In this document: piece after piece, positions 17,955-27,443 of the stretch
How the letters are laid out: every line of letters begins with the position of its first letter
How positions within the stretch are numbered: position 1 is the first letter of the stretch
Assembly: GCF_000332075.2 (NCBI RefSeq)
Contig: NZ_ALVU02000001.1
Coordinates: forward strand, 3,980,324-4,044,323
DNA: 64,000 bases
Direction: 5' to 3'
Origin: Synechocystis sp. PCC 7509
GTDB taxonomy: Bacteria > Cyanobacteriota > Cyanobacteriia > Cyanobacteriales > Chroococcidiopsidaceae
Notes under the pieces: model-generated
Databases searched by the model: none
What the model was told of the DNA's origin: nothing
What the model saw: the letters and a program-made list of their open reading frames with translations, nothing else
Position numbers and translations under genes: made by a program

Positions 17955-18728
17955 ATGCCTCTGATGAAACGTTGTTTGGCGGAATTAATTGGTACTTTCT
18001 GGCTGGTTTTTGGTGGCTGTGGTAGTGCAGTATTAGCCGCCACCTTCACTGCTGATAGCGTCAAAATTGGTGATAACACTTTATTTCCACTTGGGTTAGG
18101 GTTTGTCGGCGTATCTCTAGCCTTTGGACTTACGGTGCTGACAATGGCTTTTGCGATCGGACATATTTCTGGTTGTCATCTTAACCCAGCCGTATCTTTT
18201 GGGCTGTGGGCGGGTAAACGGTTTCCTGGCTCCGATTTGCTACCTTATATAGCCTCTCAAGTTGCTGGAGCAATTGTTGCTGGAGGAGTTATTTATTTAA
18301 TTGCTAGTGGTAAAGAAGGTTTTGCCCTCTCTGGATCTAATCCTTTAGCAACTAACGGTTATGGCGCTCATTCTCCCGGTGGATACTCGTTCCTAGCTTG
18401 CCTGATTGCCGAGCTAGTATTAACATTTATGTTTCTAATAATTATCTTGGGTGCAACTGACCGCCGCGCACCTCAAGGATTAGCCCCGGTAGCAATTGGG
18501 CTAGCACTTACCTTGATTCACCTAATTAGTATTCCTGTAACCAATACCTCTGTTAATCCGGCTCGTAGCACGGGAGTTGCTCTATTTGCTGGTACAGAAC
18601 TATTTGCTCAACTTTGGCTATTTTGGGTAGCACCAATTGTTGGCGCATTATTAGCAGGATTTCTTTACTCAGCAGTATTTGAAGAATCTACTTTGGAGGA
18701 GGCGCGACCCACTCCAGATTTAGCCTAG
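17955..18728 (+). CDS. aqpZ: Aquaporin Z
   Basis: A tetrameric plasma-membrane water channel of 257 residues with six transmembrane helices and two re-entrant half-helices. Both NPA boxes are present: HLNPAVSFG near residue 77 and SVNPARSTG near 200. The second half reads [21 protein letters not shown]. That supplies the His, Thr and Arg of the narrow selectivity filter of water-only AqpZ rather than a glycerol channel. The N-terminus [25 protein letters not shown] is typical. ATG at 17955 with an AAGGAG-like site upstream; followed by a strong hairpin. Confidence 0.96.
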   Translation: MPLMKRCLAELIGTFWLVFGGCGSAVLAATFTADSVKIGDNTLFPLGLGFVGVSLAFGLTVLTMAFAIGHISGCHLNPAVSFGLWAGKRFPGSDLLPYIASQVAGAIVAGGVIYLIASGKEGFALSGSNPLATNGYGAHSPGGYSFLACLIAELVLTFMFLIIILGATDRRAPQGLAPVAIGLALTLIHLISIPVTNTSVNPARSTGVALFAGTELFAQLWLFWVAPIVGALLAGFLYSAVFEESTLEEARPTPDLA

Positions 18729-18776
18729 CTCCAGAATTTCGATTTTGGTTTACAGTTTCTGTCAATAGAATCACAG

Positions 18777-18816
18777 AATTTAAGGCAAAGTTATATAACT
18801 CTGCCTTAAATTTTTT
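18777..18816. terminator. Long hairpin between convergent genes
   Basis: Arms AATTTAAGGCA (18777-18787) and TGCCTTAAATT (18802-18812), then one A/C mismatch, then AGTTAT/ATAACT. The near-continuous stem is followed by a TTTT run. It terminates aqpZ; its tail overlaps the stop of the opposite-strand gene. Confidence 0.88.
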
Positions 18817-19261
18817 AGTAAGCGTATACTGCGCCTGTTTTAGAAATATTGAGAACGTTAGAACCTTCATCTGTGGTAGGCACAACATTAACTCTTATAG
18901 AATTTTTTGTGACAGAAGTTTCATACTTCAATCTAGTATCATCTCCGGCTGAAGCTTGTGGGGAGGCATCATAAATAGCAATATTAACTGGCAATGTGGT
19001 GATTTTCATTTGGGCGATCGCGCCTACAGCTAATTTTTTTTCTCCACGTTCGTCTAAAAAGCTATAACTTAAAGGAAATTTTGTTTGGTTTACTAAAGTA
19101 ACGGTAACGAGACTGTTGGAATTTACTCTAGCGATTGGTTGCCAATAACCAGGTTGATAAGTACGTGCAGGGGGATTTTGGGCTAAGACTGGTACGGTAA
19201 AACCGATAACTAGCGCTACTCCTGTAAACTTAATCATCTGACTTAAAGATAATATCTGCAT
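18815..19261 (-). CDS. Hypothetical exported protein
   Basis: A 148-residue protein I do not recognise. From ATG 19261 the N-terminus MQILSLSQMIKFTGVALVIG then FTVPVLAQ is a Sec signal peptide, so the mature chain of about 120 residues is exported. The mature part has predicted beta strands (VNSNSLVTVTLVNQTKFPLSYSF) and looks like a small beta-sandwich or adhesin-like fold. The ATG is chosen because GAGGA lies 8 bases before it; the GTG at 19276 adds a less natural leader. Convergent with aqpZ, sharing the terminator. Confidence 0.75.
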   Translation of the reverse strand: MQILSLSQMIKFTGVALVIGFTVPVLAQNPPARTYQPGYWQPIARVNSNSLVTVTLVNQTKFPLSYSFLDERGEKKLAVGAIAQMKITTLPVNIAIYDASPQASAGDDTRLKYETSVTKNSIRVNVVPTTDEGSNVLNISKTGAVYAY

Positions 19262-19506
19262 AGTATGTTTCCTCACTCCAGTCTGGTTAATTCTTTAATA
19301 CTATAGTTGATGTTGTCAGCTCTTCAATACTTGTTATGCTAAAAAATAAGCTAGAACCTAATAATCTATGAATAATTGTAAAAAGATATAGCTCTAAACC
19401 TTAACTAGCTTGACCTGTAGAGATTATTTCTTGTTTGCTGTAAACCTAGTAAATATAATTTTAGGTGAATTTTACAGCCATGATCAAGAAAAGAGGGATA
19501 AAAGTT

Positions 19507-20307
19507 ATGACAGAGCTTCTAAATTTAAAAGGTGTATTAGTTACATCACAGCGTATTCATAATGGAATTGGTATTATCTTACAAACGGAATCAATAGAAT
19601 CCTATAGCCTCTGTCCTCGTTGTTGTACAAAAAGCGAAAAGATACATCAAAACCATCGCCATATTATTAAAGATTTACCTTTTGGAGAGCAGCCAGTATT
19701 CTTAGAAATAAATAGACGACAATTTAAGTGTTCTAGGTGTCAAAAGCCATTTAGTGAAGAGTTGGATTATGTAGGAAAAAAGAGAACTTACACAAAACGA
19801 TTAGCACAACAAATAATCCAAGAGGTTTTAGAAAACGATATTCACAGTGTAGCGTCAAAGGGTATAGTCACCACCGAAGAAATAGAACGGATGTTAAAAG
19901 ATGCCTCATCAGAACTATGTGATTCAAAACCATCCAACTTAAAAAGACTTGGAATTGACGAAATTGCTCTAGTGTTAAAGCTCATAGAAGTTAAAGAAGT
20001 ATCTCTGAGCTTGAAAGAAATGCACGAATTAAAAGAAAAAATCAGAAAAATATTTAATAAAACTGATGATTGGTATACAGGAGTTTTTAAAATAGGAATG
20101 TGGTTATCTAGAGCTAAAAAATACTTTCTTCGCAGCCACAATACTTTTATTGGCTGGTTTGATGAAATAATCGCTTACTTTGATAATGGAACAACAAGCG
20201 GTACTGTAGAAGGAATTAATAACAAACTTAAACTTATTAAACGCTCTGGATATGGATTCAGAAATTTTGATAACTTTAGGATTAGATGTTTGCTGAACTG
20301 GACTTAA
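19507..20307 (+). CDS. ISL3-family transposase, internally deleted
   Basis: The N-terminal 110 residues match an ISL3 transposase: a zinc ribbon with CPRC and CSRCQKPFSEELDYVGKKRT, then a helix-turn-helix. At about residue 158 the chain reaches KRLGIDEIALV and then jumps to LKLIEVKEVSLSLKEMHELKEK, which I recognise as a segment near the C-terminal third of full-length proteins. The usual stretch of roughly 120 residues, carrying the middle catalytic Asp and most of the DDE core, is missing. The C-terminus with TSGTVEGINNKLKLIKRSGYGFRNFDN (third acid) remains. The frame is intact, so it is an in-frame deletion derivative, probably inactive. ATG 19507 has AAGAGGGA upstream. I found no clear terminal inverted repeats. 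Confidence 0.85.
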   Translation: MTELLNLKGVLVTSQRIHNGIGIILQTESIESYSLCPRCCTKSEKIHQNHRHIIKDLPFGEQPVFLEINRRQFKCSRCQKPFSEELDYVGKKRTYTKRLAQQIIQEVLENDIHSVASKGIVTTEEIERMLKDASSELCDSKPSNLKRLGIDEIALVLKLIEVKEVSLSLKEMHELKEKIRKIFNKTDDWYTGVFKIGMWLSRAKKYFLRSHNTFIGWFDEIIAYFDNGTTSGTVEGINNKLKLIKRSGYGFRNFDNFRIRCLLNWT

Positions 20308-20311
20308 TTTA

Positions 20312-20560
20312 TTAGTTTGGCATAACAATTACTGAAGAACCAATATTGTTTGTAAAATCAAGTATCAAGTTAATATCGTTTATTATAAAATCAATCCCTA
20401 AATTATAAATGTCTTGTCTATTTGCTGTCTCTGGATAAGTCAAAAAAAGCATAATTTTGTACGTTTCTATATCTGCTTTCCTCCACTTCTTTGCTACTAA
20501 TAATTCTTGAAGCTTACGATATCTACAGTCTAATTCGGATATTAATTGATTTGTAGACAT
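20312..20560 (-). CDS. Short GUN4-like protein, apparently truncated
   Basis: An 82-residue protein whose residues 8-40 (ELDCRYRKLQELLVAKKWRKADIETYKIML) match the start of the GUN4 tetrapyrrole-binding domain. The usual core that follows (porphyrin pocket and the DLWVKYSNG-type segment) is missing and is replaced by a short unrelated tail. The ATG is at 20560. It lies five bases from the ISL3 deletion derivative. Rearrangement near the transposase may have truncated it. It cannot bind porphyrin as a full GUN4 would; function unknown. Confidence 0.5.
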   Translation of the reverse strand: MSTNQLISELDCRYRKLQELLVAKKWRKADIETYKIMLFLTYPETANRQDIYNLGIDFIINDINLILDFTNNIGSSVIVMPN

Positions 20561-20683
20561 TAATAATTTTAGATTAGAAACATTGTGTTGATTTTGGTGT
20601 AATTAGTGCAAATATTTAATTAACGTAATTATAAATTAATTATTGAAGCTCGAAGATCGCACTTTATCCCATCAAAAAATTGC

Positions 20684-20896
20684 CTATTCCTGCACTACCT
20701 CAAACAAATCTTCTATCAATACATCAAAGGTTCTAGCTAATTTTTGCAAAGAAGTAACGTCTATTGTTGCAAGTCCCGGCGATTTTGCATAGTTTTTGAC
20801 TGTAGTGTAGGGAATCCCCGAACGCTCTGAAACTTCTTTGATCGTCCATCCTTTTTCAGCAGCGTACTCCCGAATCCGCAACCTGACCAAGCCCAT
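20684..20896 (-). CDS. Small XRE-family helix-turn-helix regulator
   Basis: A 70-residue protein with one helix-turn-helix: VRLRIREYAAEKGWTIKEVSERSGIPYTTVKNYAKSPG, then DVTSLQKLARTFDVLIEDLFE. It is of the Cro/C1 type that follows the pattern of many plasmid and toxin-antitoxin regulators. I chose the ATG at 20896; a TTG at 20914 extends it by six residues, and neither start has a strong ribosome-binding site. It stands alone between a GUN4-like fragment and an unknown gene. Targets unknown. Confidence 0.8.
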   Translation of the reverse strand: MGLVRLRIREYAAEKGWTIKEVSERSGIPYTTVKNYAKSPGLATIDVTSLQKLARTFDVLIEDLFEVVQE

Positions 20897-20972
20897 TGTT
20901 GACGAAAAGCCCAATATTGGTCTTTAATAATTTAATAGTTTAAAAAGCGATCGCCCGTGTCTGACCAACTAA

Positions 20973-21428
20973 GTGCGATCGCCTTACACAAACCCCATTT
21001 TATGGGACTTACCCAACAGGATACCAACAGAACACAAAGAAGCCAAGTATATTAATCCACTAGAGCGTTTTGTGACAGTGGAGGCGATCGCCTTACTATT
21101 AAAAGTGGATGCTGCTCAAATTAAATACATTCGCTGCTGGGCGCGTGTAGTCTTGGTAGTAGGGGTAAGATTTAGTAGATTTGTTAGTTATGCCGATTTA
21201 CCGCCAATTGTAGCCGTAGAAGCGCCAAATACTGCCGATATTATCCGATGGCGATCGCGATGGAACAAAAATACTCGCCAAGCACCCCAGTTTTGGTTAG
21301 AATTTTATAAGCAAAAGTTTGAGCAGTCTGTTAGTGTTTACCAATTATACAATTGGGGAAAAATTGTAGGATTAATTAAAGTTTGGCTTATCGCTAGGAA
21401 CACTGCAAAAATTGAGGCATTTTTATAG
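20973..21428 (+). CDS. Hypothetical protein
   Basis: A 151-residue basic protein starting at GTG 20973 with no family I recognise. No signal peptide or long hydrophobic segment is apparent. It has two Trp-rich stretches (WDLPNRIP near residue 12; FWLEFYKQKFEQ near 107). The sequence after residue 35 (FVTVEAIALLLKVDAAQIKYIRCWARVVLVVG) looks like a helix-turn-helix-like pattern, but I would not assign DNA binding. Codon use resembles its neighbours. Medium confidence that it is a real gene, since its long frame is otherwise unexplained. Confidence 0.5.
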   Translation: MRSPYTNPILWDLPNRIPTEHKEAKYINPLERFVTVEAIALLLKVDAAQIKYIRCWARVVLVVGVRFSRFVSYADLPPIVAVEAPNTADIIRWRSRWNKNTRQAPQFWLEFYKQKFEQSVSVYQLYNWGKIVGLIKVWLIARNTAKIEAFL

Positions 21429-21622
21429 CGATACTAAAGCAGAACTAGAAAATGTATCGTTAATGGCAGCGTAGGAAAAAAAGCAGCCGTCAAACAAGAT
21501 AGCTGTTTTGGGAGTAAATAAGCTACAATCTATTAAGGATTCTTTACAGATAGACAATTTTGGTAAGAACTCTGTTAAAGAACACCAGCCCTTATAAAAA
21601 CTAAGTTCTTAGTCCTTAATTT

Positions 21623-23413
21623 ATGACGATTCCCATTCGCAACGTTGCTATTATCGCTCACGTCGATCACGGCAAAACGACGCTCGTTGATGCTCTATTG
21701 AGACAATCTGGCATATTCCGAGAAGGGGAAGAAGTCATTGATTGCGTGATGGACTCCAATGCTCTAGAAAGAGAGCGGGGCATTACAATTTTGTCTAAAA
21801 ATACCGCCGTTCGCTACAAAGACACGTTAGTTAATATTATCGATACTCCCGGACACGCTGATTTTGGCGGAGAAGTTGAGCGCGTACTAGGGATGGTAGA
21901 TGGTTGCATCTTGATTGTAGATGCCAACGAAGGTCCTATGCCTCAAACTCGCTTTGTACTGAAAAAAGCTTTAGAAAAAGGACTACGCCCGATTGTAGTA
22001 GTCAATAAAATAGACCGACCTCAAGCTGACCCTCACGGTTCTGTTGATAAAGTATTAGATTTATTCTTAGAACTAGGCGCAGATGATGACCAGTGTGAGT
22101 TTCCTTACTTATTTGCGTCGGGACTTGCTGGCTACGCTAAAGACGATTTAGAGCATGAATCGGCGGATATGCAGCCGCTATTTAATGCGATTTTGCGCCA
22201 CGTACCGCCACCGGTGGGCGATGTAAACAAGCCCTTGCAGTTGCAAGTAACAACTCTAGATTATTCCGACTATCTAGGACGCATCATTATCGGCAAAATC
22301 CACAATGGCGTAATTCGTTCTGGACAGCAAGCAGCTTTAATTGTTGAATCTGGGGCAATTGTTAAAGGTAAAATCAGCAAATTGATGGGCTTTGAAGGAT
22401 TAAAGCGCATCGATTTAGAAGAAGCCACCGCCGGAAATATCGTTGCTGTAGCTGGTTTTGCCGAGGCAAATATTGGTGAAACCATTACTTGTCCCAACGA
22501 TCCGCAAGCTTTGCCATTAATTAAAGTAGACGAACCAACATTGCAGATGACTTTCTCTGTAAATGATTCGCCTTTTGCGGGACAAGAAGGTAAATTAGTT
22601 ACATCAAGACAAGTACGCGATCGCTTGTTTAGAGAATTAGAAACAAACGTTGCTTTGCGTGTCGAAGAAACCGATTCCCCAGACAAATTTTCAGTTTGCG
22701 GTAGAGGTGAATTACACTTAGGAATTTTAATTGAAACTATGCGCCGCGAAGGTTACGAGTTTCAAGTATCCCAGCCACAAGTTATTTACCGCGAAGTCAA
22801 CGGACAACCTTGCGAACCTTACGAATGTTTGGTATTAGACGTACCAGAGGAAGGCGTAGGTAGCTGCATCGAACGTCTAGGACAGCGTAAAGGTGAAATG
22901 CAAGATATGCAGGTGGGTGGTAACGGACGCACGCAACTAGAATTTGTCATTCCCGCACGTGGATTAGTTGGTTTTAGGGGCGAATTTATGCGCCTAACTC
23001 GCGGTGATGGCATTATGAATCACAGCTTCTTAGATTATCGTCCTTTATCTGGCGATATTGAAGCCAGGCGTAATGGCGTGTTGATTTCCTTTGAAGAAGG
23101 GGTTTCTACTTTCTATGCGATGAAAAACGCTGAAGATCGAGGTATATTTTTCATTCACCCGACTACAAAAGTCTACAAAGGGATGATTGTCGGCGAACAC
23201 AATCGCCCCCAAGACTTAGAACTAAATATCTGCAAAACCAAACAGCTAACAAACCATCGCGCGGCGGGTGGTGATGAATTGGTACAGTTGCAAACACCTG
23301 TGGATATGAGCCTAGAGAGAGCTTTAGAGTATATTGGCCCAGAGGAATTAGTGGAAGTAACTCCTAAATCTATTCGTCTGCGTAAAGTAAGTAAAAAGCT
23401 AGTTAAACGATAA
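21623..23413 (+). CDS. typA: Translational GTPase TypA (BipA)
   Basis: A ribosome-associated GTPase of the EF-G family, involved in late 50S assembly and stress adaptation. The 596 residues have [10 protein letters not shown]-type [15 protein letters not shown] near residue 11, [15 protein letters not shown] near 48, [15 protein letters not shown] near 73, and [10 protein letters not shown] near 128. The C-terminal domain ends with [10 protein letters not shown], typical of TypA. It begins at ATG 21623 after a 194-base non-coding gap. A tight hairpin terminates it. Confidence 0.97.
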   Translation: MTIPIRNVAIIAHVDHGKTTLVDALLRQSGIFREGEEVIDCVMDSNALERERGITILSKNTAVRYKDTLVNIIDTPGHADFGGEVERVLGMVDGCILIVDANEGPMPQTRFVLKKALEKGLRPIVVVNKIDRPQADPHGSVDKVLDLFLELGADDDQCEFPYLFASGLAGYAKDDLEHESADMQPLFNAILRHVPPPVGDVNKPLQLQVTTLDYSDYLGRIIIGKIHNGVIRSGQQAALIVESGAIVKGKISKLMGFEGLKRIDLEEATAGNIVAVAGFAEANIGETITCPNDPQALPLIKVDEPTLQMTFSVNDSPFAGQEGKLVTSRQVRDRLFRELETNVALRVEETDSPDKFSVCGRGELHLGILIETMRREGYEFQVSQPQVIYREVNGQPCEPYECLVLDVPEEGVGSCIERLGQRKGEMQDMQVGGNGRTQLEFVIPARGLVGFRGEFMRLTRGDGIMNHSFLDYRPLSGDIEARRNGVLISFEEGVSTFYAMKNAEDRGIFFIHPTTKVYKGMIVGEHNRPQDLELNICKTKQLTNHRAAGGDELVQLQTPVDMSLERALEYIGPEELVEVTPKSIRLRKVSKKLVKR

Positions 23414-23437
23414 CTCTTGACTTAGCTGGTAGTCTAT

Positions 23438-23460
23438 AAAGGTGGGTAATACCCACCTTT
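23438..23460 (+). terminator. Terminator hairpin after typA
   Basis: A perfect ten-pair stem, AAAGGTGGGT and ACCCACCTTT, with a three-base loop. It sits 24 bases after the typA stop and before the DUF58 gene. The next gene's long frame would open inside it, which supports a later start. Confidence 0.8.
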
Positions 23461-23480
23461 GTTGTAAGCATCTACCAATT

Positions 23481-24629
23481 ATGAGTATTGCCAACCGTTT
23501 TAACAATTGGCTAGAAACTTACGCCGTTAAACCGGATTATAGTGGCTGGGTATTAGCTGGGGTAGCAATATGTTTTTTTGGTGCAGCGATAAATACTATG
23601 GCTGGGTGGCTGTACGTAATTAGTGGCTTAAGTTTTGCGATTTTAGGCATAGCCATTGTCTTACCAAAACGCGCTCTAAGCGGAATTTCTATTCGTCGCC
23701 AATCTATTCAACCCGTAAGCGTTGGGGATGAATTAACTATTGAATTAGAAATAAATAACCAAACATCTCAACCAAAGACTTTATTGCAAATCCAAGATAT
23801 TTTACCTTTTGTTTTGGGAAACCCTGTAAAAACAGCGATAGAGGTAATCGCCCCGAAAACTTCCTACCATTGGGTTTATGGGCTACGTGCGTCGCGCCGG
23901 GGGGTGTATCTGTGGCAAAATGTGGTACTGCGGACGGCGGCGCCTTTGGGTTTATTTTGGTGTCGGCGCGATCGCCATTCGACCGCCAAAGCGATCGTTT
24001 ATCCTCATGTATTTACCCTCACTCACTGCCCTTTAATCGATGAAATTGGACTTGAAGACAAGCTGCAAGCAGACAGTCAAAAGCGCTCCCAGTCCTCCAA
24101 TTCTGGCATTACCCGCAGTTTGCGCCCTTACCGCATGGGGGACGCTATTCGTCTAATTCACTGGCGTACTAGCGCCCGTTATGGCGAACTAAGAGTACGA
24201 GAACTAGAAGTAATTACAAGCGGACAAGAAATAGTGATTTGTTTAGATAGTGGGGGATCTTGGCAAAGTGATAATTTTGAACAAGCTGTGACGGCGGCGG
24301 CTTCTTTGTATTTTTATGCAGTGTTAAAACAGTTGAATGTAAAATTGTGGACGGCGAGTACAGGATTGATTAGAGGCGATCGCACAGTTTTAGAAGCTTT
24401 AGCTGCAACAAACGCCACCGAAGACACTATTAATAGCAATTTGCCGCCTTATCCCTTAATTTGGCTAAGTGAAAATTCCCAAACTCTAAATAGTCTTCCT
24501 CCTGGTAGTCGCTGGGTACTATGGCTTAATAGTTCTCAAACTTCCAACTTAGAAAGTCGCCAGTTACCAGGGTTAACAATTCAAGCAGAACAATCGCTGC
24601 AACTACAATTACAAAAACCCTTAATTTGA
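23481..24629 (+). CDS. DUF58-domain membrane-associated protein
   Basis: A 382-residue protein. Two transmembrane helices lie near residues 20-60 (GWVLAGVAICFFGAAINTMAGW then LYVISGLSFAILGIAIVLP), then a beta-rich region. The DUF58 core is RSLRPYRMGDAIRLIHWRTSARYGELRVREL near residue 220, a VWA-like fold often encoded near MoxR ATPases and transglutaminases. None of those partners is adjacent here. The ATG at 23481 is chosen because an earlier in-frame start at 23442 lies within the typA terminator. Role unknown, possibly envelope-related. Confidence 0.85.
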   Translation: MSIANRFNNWLETYAVKPDYSGWVLAGVAICFFGAAINTMAGWLYVISGLSFAILGIAIVLPKRALSGISIRRQSIQPVSVGDELTIELEINNQTSQPKTLLQIQDILPFVLGNPVKTAIEVIAPKTSYHWVYGLRASRRGVYLWQNVVLRTAAPLGLFWCRRDRHSTAKAIVYPHVFTLTHCPLIDEIGLEDKLQADSQKRSQSSNSGITRSLRPYRMGDAIRLIHWRTSARYGELRVRELEVITSGQEIVICLDSGGSWQSDNFEQAVTAAASLYFYAVLKQLNVKLWTASTGLIRGDRTVLEALAATNATEDTINSNLPPYPLIWLSENSQTLNSLPPGSRWVLWLNSSQTSNLESRQLPGLTIQAEQSLQLQLQKPLI

Positions 24630-24695
24630 CTGACGTGCGATCGCATCTCCGCTAAAATGCTTAAATAGCAATTCCCCCTAACAAGCACTTTTACT

Positions 24696-25061
24696 ATGGA
24701 TTCAAAAGAAAATTCCAAACTATCCACCGATAAAAATCTCGAAGCCATGTGGCAATTTTCCCAAACTTACGCCAAACGCACGGGAACTTATTTTTGCTCC
24801 GAATCTTCAGTAACGGCGGTAGTTATCGAAGGACTTGCCAAACACAAAGACGATTTGGGCGCACCTCTATGTCCTTGTCGCCATTATGAAGACAAAGAAG
24901 CCGAAGTCCATGCTACCTTTTGGAATTGCCCTTGCGTACCGATGCGGGAGCGTAAAGAGTGCCATTGTATGCTGTTTCTTACCCCAGATAATGATTTTGC
25001 TGGCGAAAAGCAAGATATATCTCTAGAGGAAATTAAAATTGTAAGAGAAACTATGGGTTAA
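24696..25061 (+). CDS. ftrC: Ferredoxin-thioredoxin reductase, catalytic (beta) subunit
   Basis: Passes electrons from ferredoxin to thioredoxin, linking light to thiol regulation of the Calvin cycle. The 121-residue chain has the full catalytic pattern CPC-x16-CPC-x8-CHC from about residue 56 onward. It holds the 4Fe-4S cluster and the redox-active disulfide. The variable (alpha) subunit is not in this window. The gene starts at ATG 24696 and its end overlaps that of the opposite-strand gene by 11 bases. It is typical of oxygenic phototrophs. Confidence 0.96.
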   Translation: MDSKENSKLSTDKNLEAMWQFSQTYAKRTGTYFCSESSVTAVVIEGLAKHKDDLGAPLCPCRHYEDKEAEVHATFWNCPCVPMRERKECHCMLFLTPDNDFAGEKQDISLEEIKIVRETMG

Positions 25062-26154
25062 GAAAATTAGTTAATTTTGGTACGTCTAACCAACGGCGAG
25101 TTTGGTGGGATTGATGGGCAATATCCATCAATAACTGACTGTAGACTCCTTCTTTTAAGGAGGGTGGGAAGGAAATACCGCGATCGATTGCTTGTACCCA
25201 ATTGTCTACAACGCGAATAAAAGGGGCAATGCGTCCATCAGTATAGGTTTGTTCAAACGCTAGACGCTGGGGAATTTCTAGTTCCGTTAAAGGTTCTCCA
25301 GCCAAGCTTGCCCAGACATGAAACCCATGCACGTAATCTTTTTGATTATTGCTGCCTAATACTAACGTACCGCGATCGCCATAAACTTCCACCCAATGCC
25401 CCCGTCCTTGGTAAGTACAGGCGCTAATAGTAATCTGGCAAGGAACACCGTTAGCAAGTTCTAGCATGAGCATACAGCTATCGTCAGCATCCACAGGTTG
25501 CATTTTACCAGTGCGATCAGGGCGCAAACTTACGGCGGTACTTAAATGAGCGCACAATCTTTCTACATCGCCAAATAGCCAGCTAATATAATCAAAACTA
25601 TGAGAACCCAAAGCACCCAACGCACCCCCGCCTAAATCTCTCCGGGCGTACCAGTTCCAGGGCTTTGTAGCGTCGGCGCGGCTAGGAACTAACCAATCTA
25701 TCTTTATTAGGCGTTGTTGCCCTACGTAGCCTGTGGCGAGGAGTTCCGCTAAATACTGCCACGCGGGGACAAACCGAAATTCAAAATCCATTGTTGCCAC
25801 AACGTTCTGTTTTAAGCCGATGTTATATAATTCTCGTGCTTCCAAAGCCGATAATGTTGTCGGTTTTTCTAGTAATAAATGCTTTCCTGCTTGCAATACA
25901 CTTTTTGCCATTTCGTAATGCAAAAATGGCGGCGTAGAAATACTCACAGCTTGGACTTCTTTTAAACCAACAACTTCCTCAATGCTGGTGCAAAAGTGAG
26001 GAATATTATGAGTTTGGGCAATACTTTCAGCCTTAGCGCCATCTTGGTTATAAACGGCGACAACTTGAATAGATGGATGTGCTTGCAAGCCAGGAATATG
26101 AACTTTTTGACCGAATCCCGTACCGACTACAGCTACATTAATTGGCGATCGCAT
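25051..26154 (-). CDS. Gfo/Idh/MocA-family oxidoreductase
   Basis: An NAD(P)-dependent sugar or inositol-type dehydrogenase of 367 residues. The N-terminal Rossmann fold has VAVVGTGFGQKVHIPG near residue 8 and the catalytic lysine in HLLLEKPTT near 93. The C-terminal alpha/beta domain contains GGGALGALGSHSFDYISWLFGD. Substrate cannot be told from sequence; family members act on glucose-fructose, myo-inositol or biliverdin. It is convergent with ftrC, overlapping by 11 bases, and starts at ATG 26154. Confidence 0.85.
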   Translation of the reverse strand: MRSPINVAVVGTGFGQKVHIPGLQAHPSIQVVAVYNQDGAKAESIAQTHNIPHFCTSIEEVVGLKEVQAVSISTPPFLHYEMAKSVLQAGKHLLLEKPTTLSALEARELYNIGLKQNVVATMDFEFRFVPAWQYLAELLATGYVGQQRLIKIDWLVPSRADATKPWNWYARRDLGGGALGALGSHSFDYISWLFGDVERLCAHLSTAVSLRPDRTGKMQPVDADDSCMLMLELANGVPCQITISACTYQGRGHWVEVYGDRGTLVLGSNNQKDYVHGFHVWASLAGEPLTELEIPQRLAFEQTYTDGRIAPFIRVVDNWVQAIDRGISFPPSLKEGVYSQLLMDIAHQSHQTRRWLDVPKLTNFLNP

Positions 26155-26217
26155 AGATTGACGTTAGGGCAAGAACAATCTATATTTTGAACCTCTAAGG
26201 CCGCAAAAATGCAATGT

Positions 26218-26997
26218 CTAGCGCTGATTTCTGACGACGGTAGGTTGAAAATTTTTAAATTGAGTAGTGGTTGGCTGATAGGTCACTTCATAAGCAGCCG
26301 AACTTTTAGACTCGATTGCTTCTAGATTGAACCTATAACCGACATTACGCACCGTTTGCACTATACTCGGCGATCTAGCATCTATTTCAATTTTTTTGCG
26401 TAACGACAAAACGTGAGTATCAATAGTCCGGGGGTTGTCGATAGCATCGGGCCAAGCGCGGCGGAGCAATTCAGAACGACTCAAAGCTTCTCCATTAGCT
26501 TGAGCTAGTACATACAATAAGCTAAATTCTTGGGGAGTTAAATCTACAAATTCGCCTTGAAAGCGGATGCGGCGCTGGATTAGATCGATTTGCAAAGTAC
26601 CGTAATCTAAATAAACCGGAGCTACAGGAGTTCGTTTGCGTCGCAACAGGGCTTCGACTCTTGCCATAAACTCTTGCATTCCAAAAGGTTTAGTTAAATA
26701 GTCATCAGCCCCCGCTTGCAAACCTGTAACTATATCTGCTTCCGTATTTCGCGCTGATAGCATCAAAATTAATGGTTGTTGTTGCAACTGCAACCACCGA
26801 CAAAACTCTACCCCGTCACCATCCGGTAAATCGGAATCTATTACTACTAAAGTCGGTTGCTGGGTTAAAAATATTTCCCTACCTTGAGTTAGATTAGCGG
26901 ATTGATACATTCGGTAGCCTAGTTGTTGTAAGTGCCAACTCAATAGACTTCGCAGATGCGGATTACCTTCAATAATTTCTATTGTAACCAAACCCAC
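26218..26997 (-). CDS. OmpR/PhoB-family response regulator with an atypical acidic pocket
   Basis: A two-domain DNA-binding response regulator of 259 residues. The receiver (about 1-120) keeps the phospho-acceptor in VVIDSDLPDGDG, the Ser/Thr position in MLSARN and the Lys in DDYLTKPFG. However, the usual Asp-Asp (or Glu-Asp) pair near the N-terminus reads EGN (IEIIEGNPHLR), so magnesium binding is weakened. The C-terminal winged helix (about 128-230) is intact, with TPQEFSLLYVLAQ and RTIDTHVLSLRKKI then VRNVGYRF. The tail of about 30 residues is unusual. Atypical receivers of this sort are known in some cyanobacterial NblR-like regulators, a comparison I make from memory only. No kinase is adjacent. 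Confidence 0.85.
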   Translation of the reverse strand: MGLVTIEIIEGNPHLRSLLSWHLQQLGYRMYQSANLTQGREIFLTQQPTLVVIDSDLPDGDGVEFCRWLQLQQQPLILMLSARNTEADIVTGLQAGADDYLTKPFGMQEFMARVEALLRRKRTPVAPVYLDYGTLQIDLIQRRIRFQGEFVDLTPQEFSLLYVLAQANGEALSRSELLRRAWPDAIDNPRTIDTHVLSLRKKIEIDARSPSIVQTVRNVGYRFNLEAIESKSSAAYEVTYQPTTTQFKNFQPTVVRNQR

Positions 26998-27443
26998 AGT
27001 TTACATTCCTTTGCGCTCTCACTCATCAACATAACAAAGCAAGCTCGTAGGTTTTGTAACCATCGTTACTCCTAACTACTGCTTTGCTGTAAAAGCGCCT
27101 ACGGGCAAAAATCCTGTAGGCAAAGATTATTTACCTATAGGAGAAAAAGAAGCGGATTAGGGCTGAAAATCTTTAGTTAACTTAGGATTAACCCTAGGGG
27201 CATATTTTATAACCAGATTTATTTGATTACAATGTATTTATGTCACTAGCGCGATCGCTCTAGTTTCTGCTTAACTTTTGCGGTTAATCATTTTAGTTTT
27301 GTTGGCTGGTTGTTTTAGTAACAGGTAATTTAATAGAATTAGCTTTCTCTATATAATTGCCAATAATGTGAAAAAATTAAATACAAAGGCGATTAAATTT
27401 TCCCTTATGTACCATTTAATATTCCTTTACTCAATTTTTAATT
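26998..27443. other. Non-coding gap with a stem-loop
   Basis: About 446 bases between the response regulator's start and the small DUF6761-like gene. It is AT-rich and contains a nine-pair stem-loop at 27097-27121 (GCCTACGGG against TCCTGTAGGC, seven-base loop). The gap should hold the promoters of both flanking genes. I see no convincing ORF. Confidence 0.5.

Noticed and set aside
19400-20340. Terminal inverted repeats of an intact ISL3 element
   Set aside because: No matching ends were found on either side of the deleted transposase gene.
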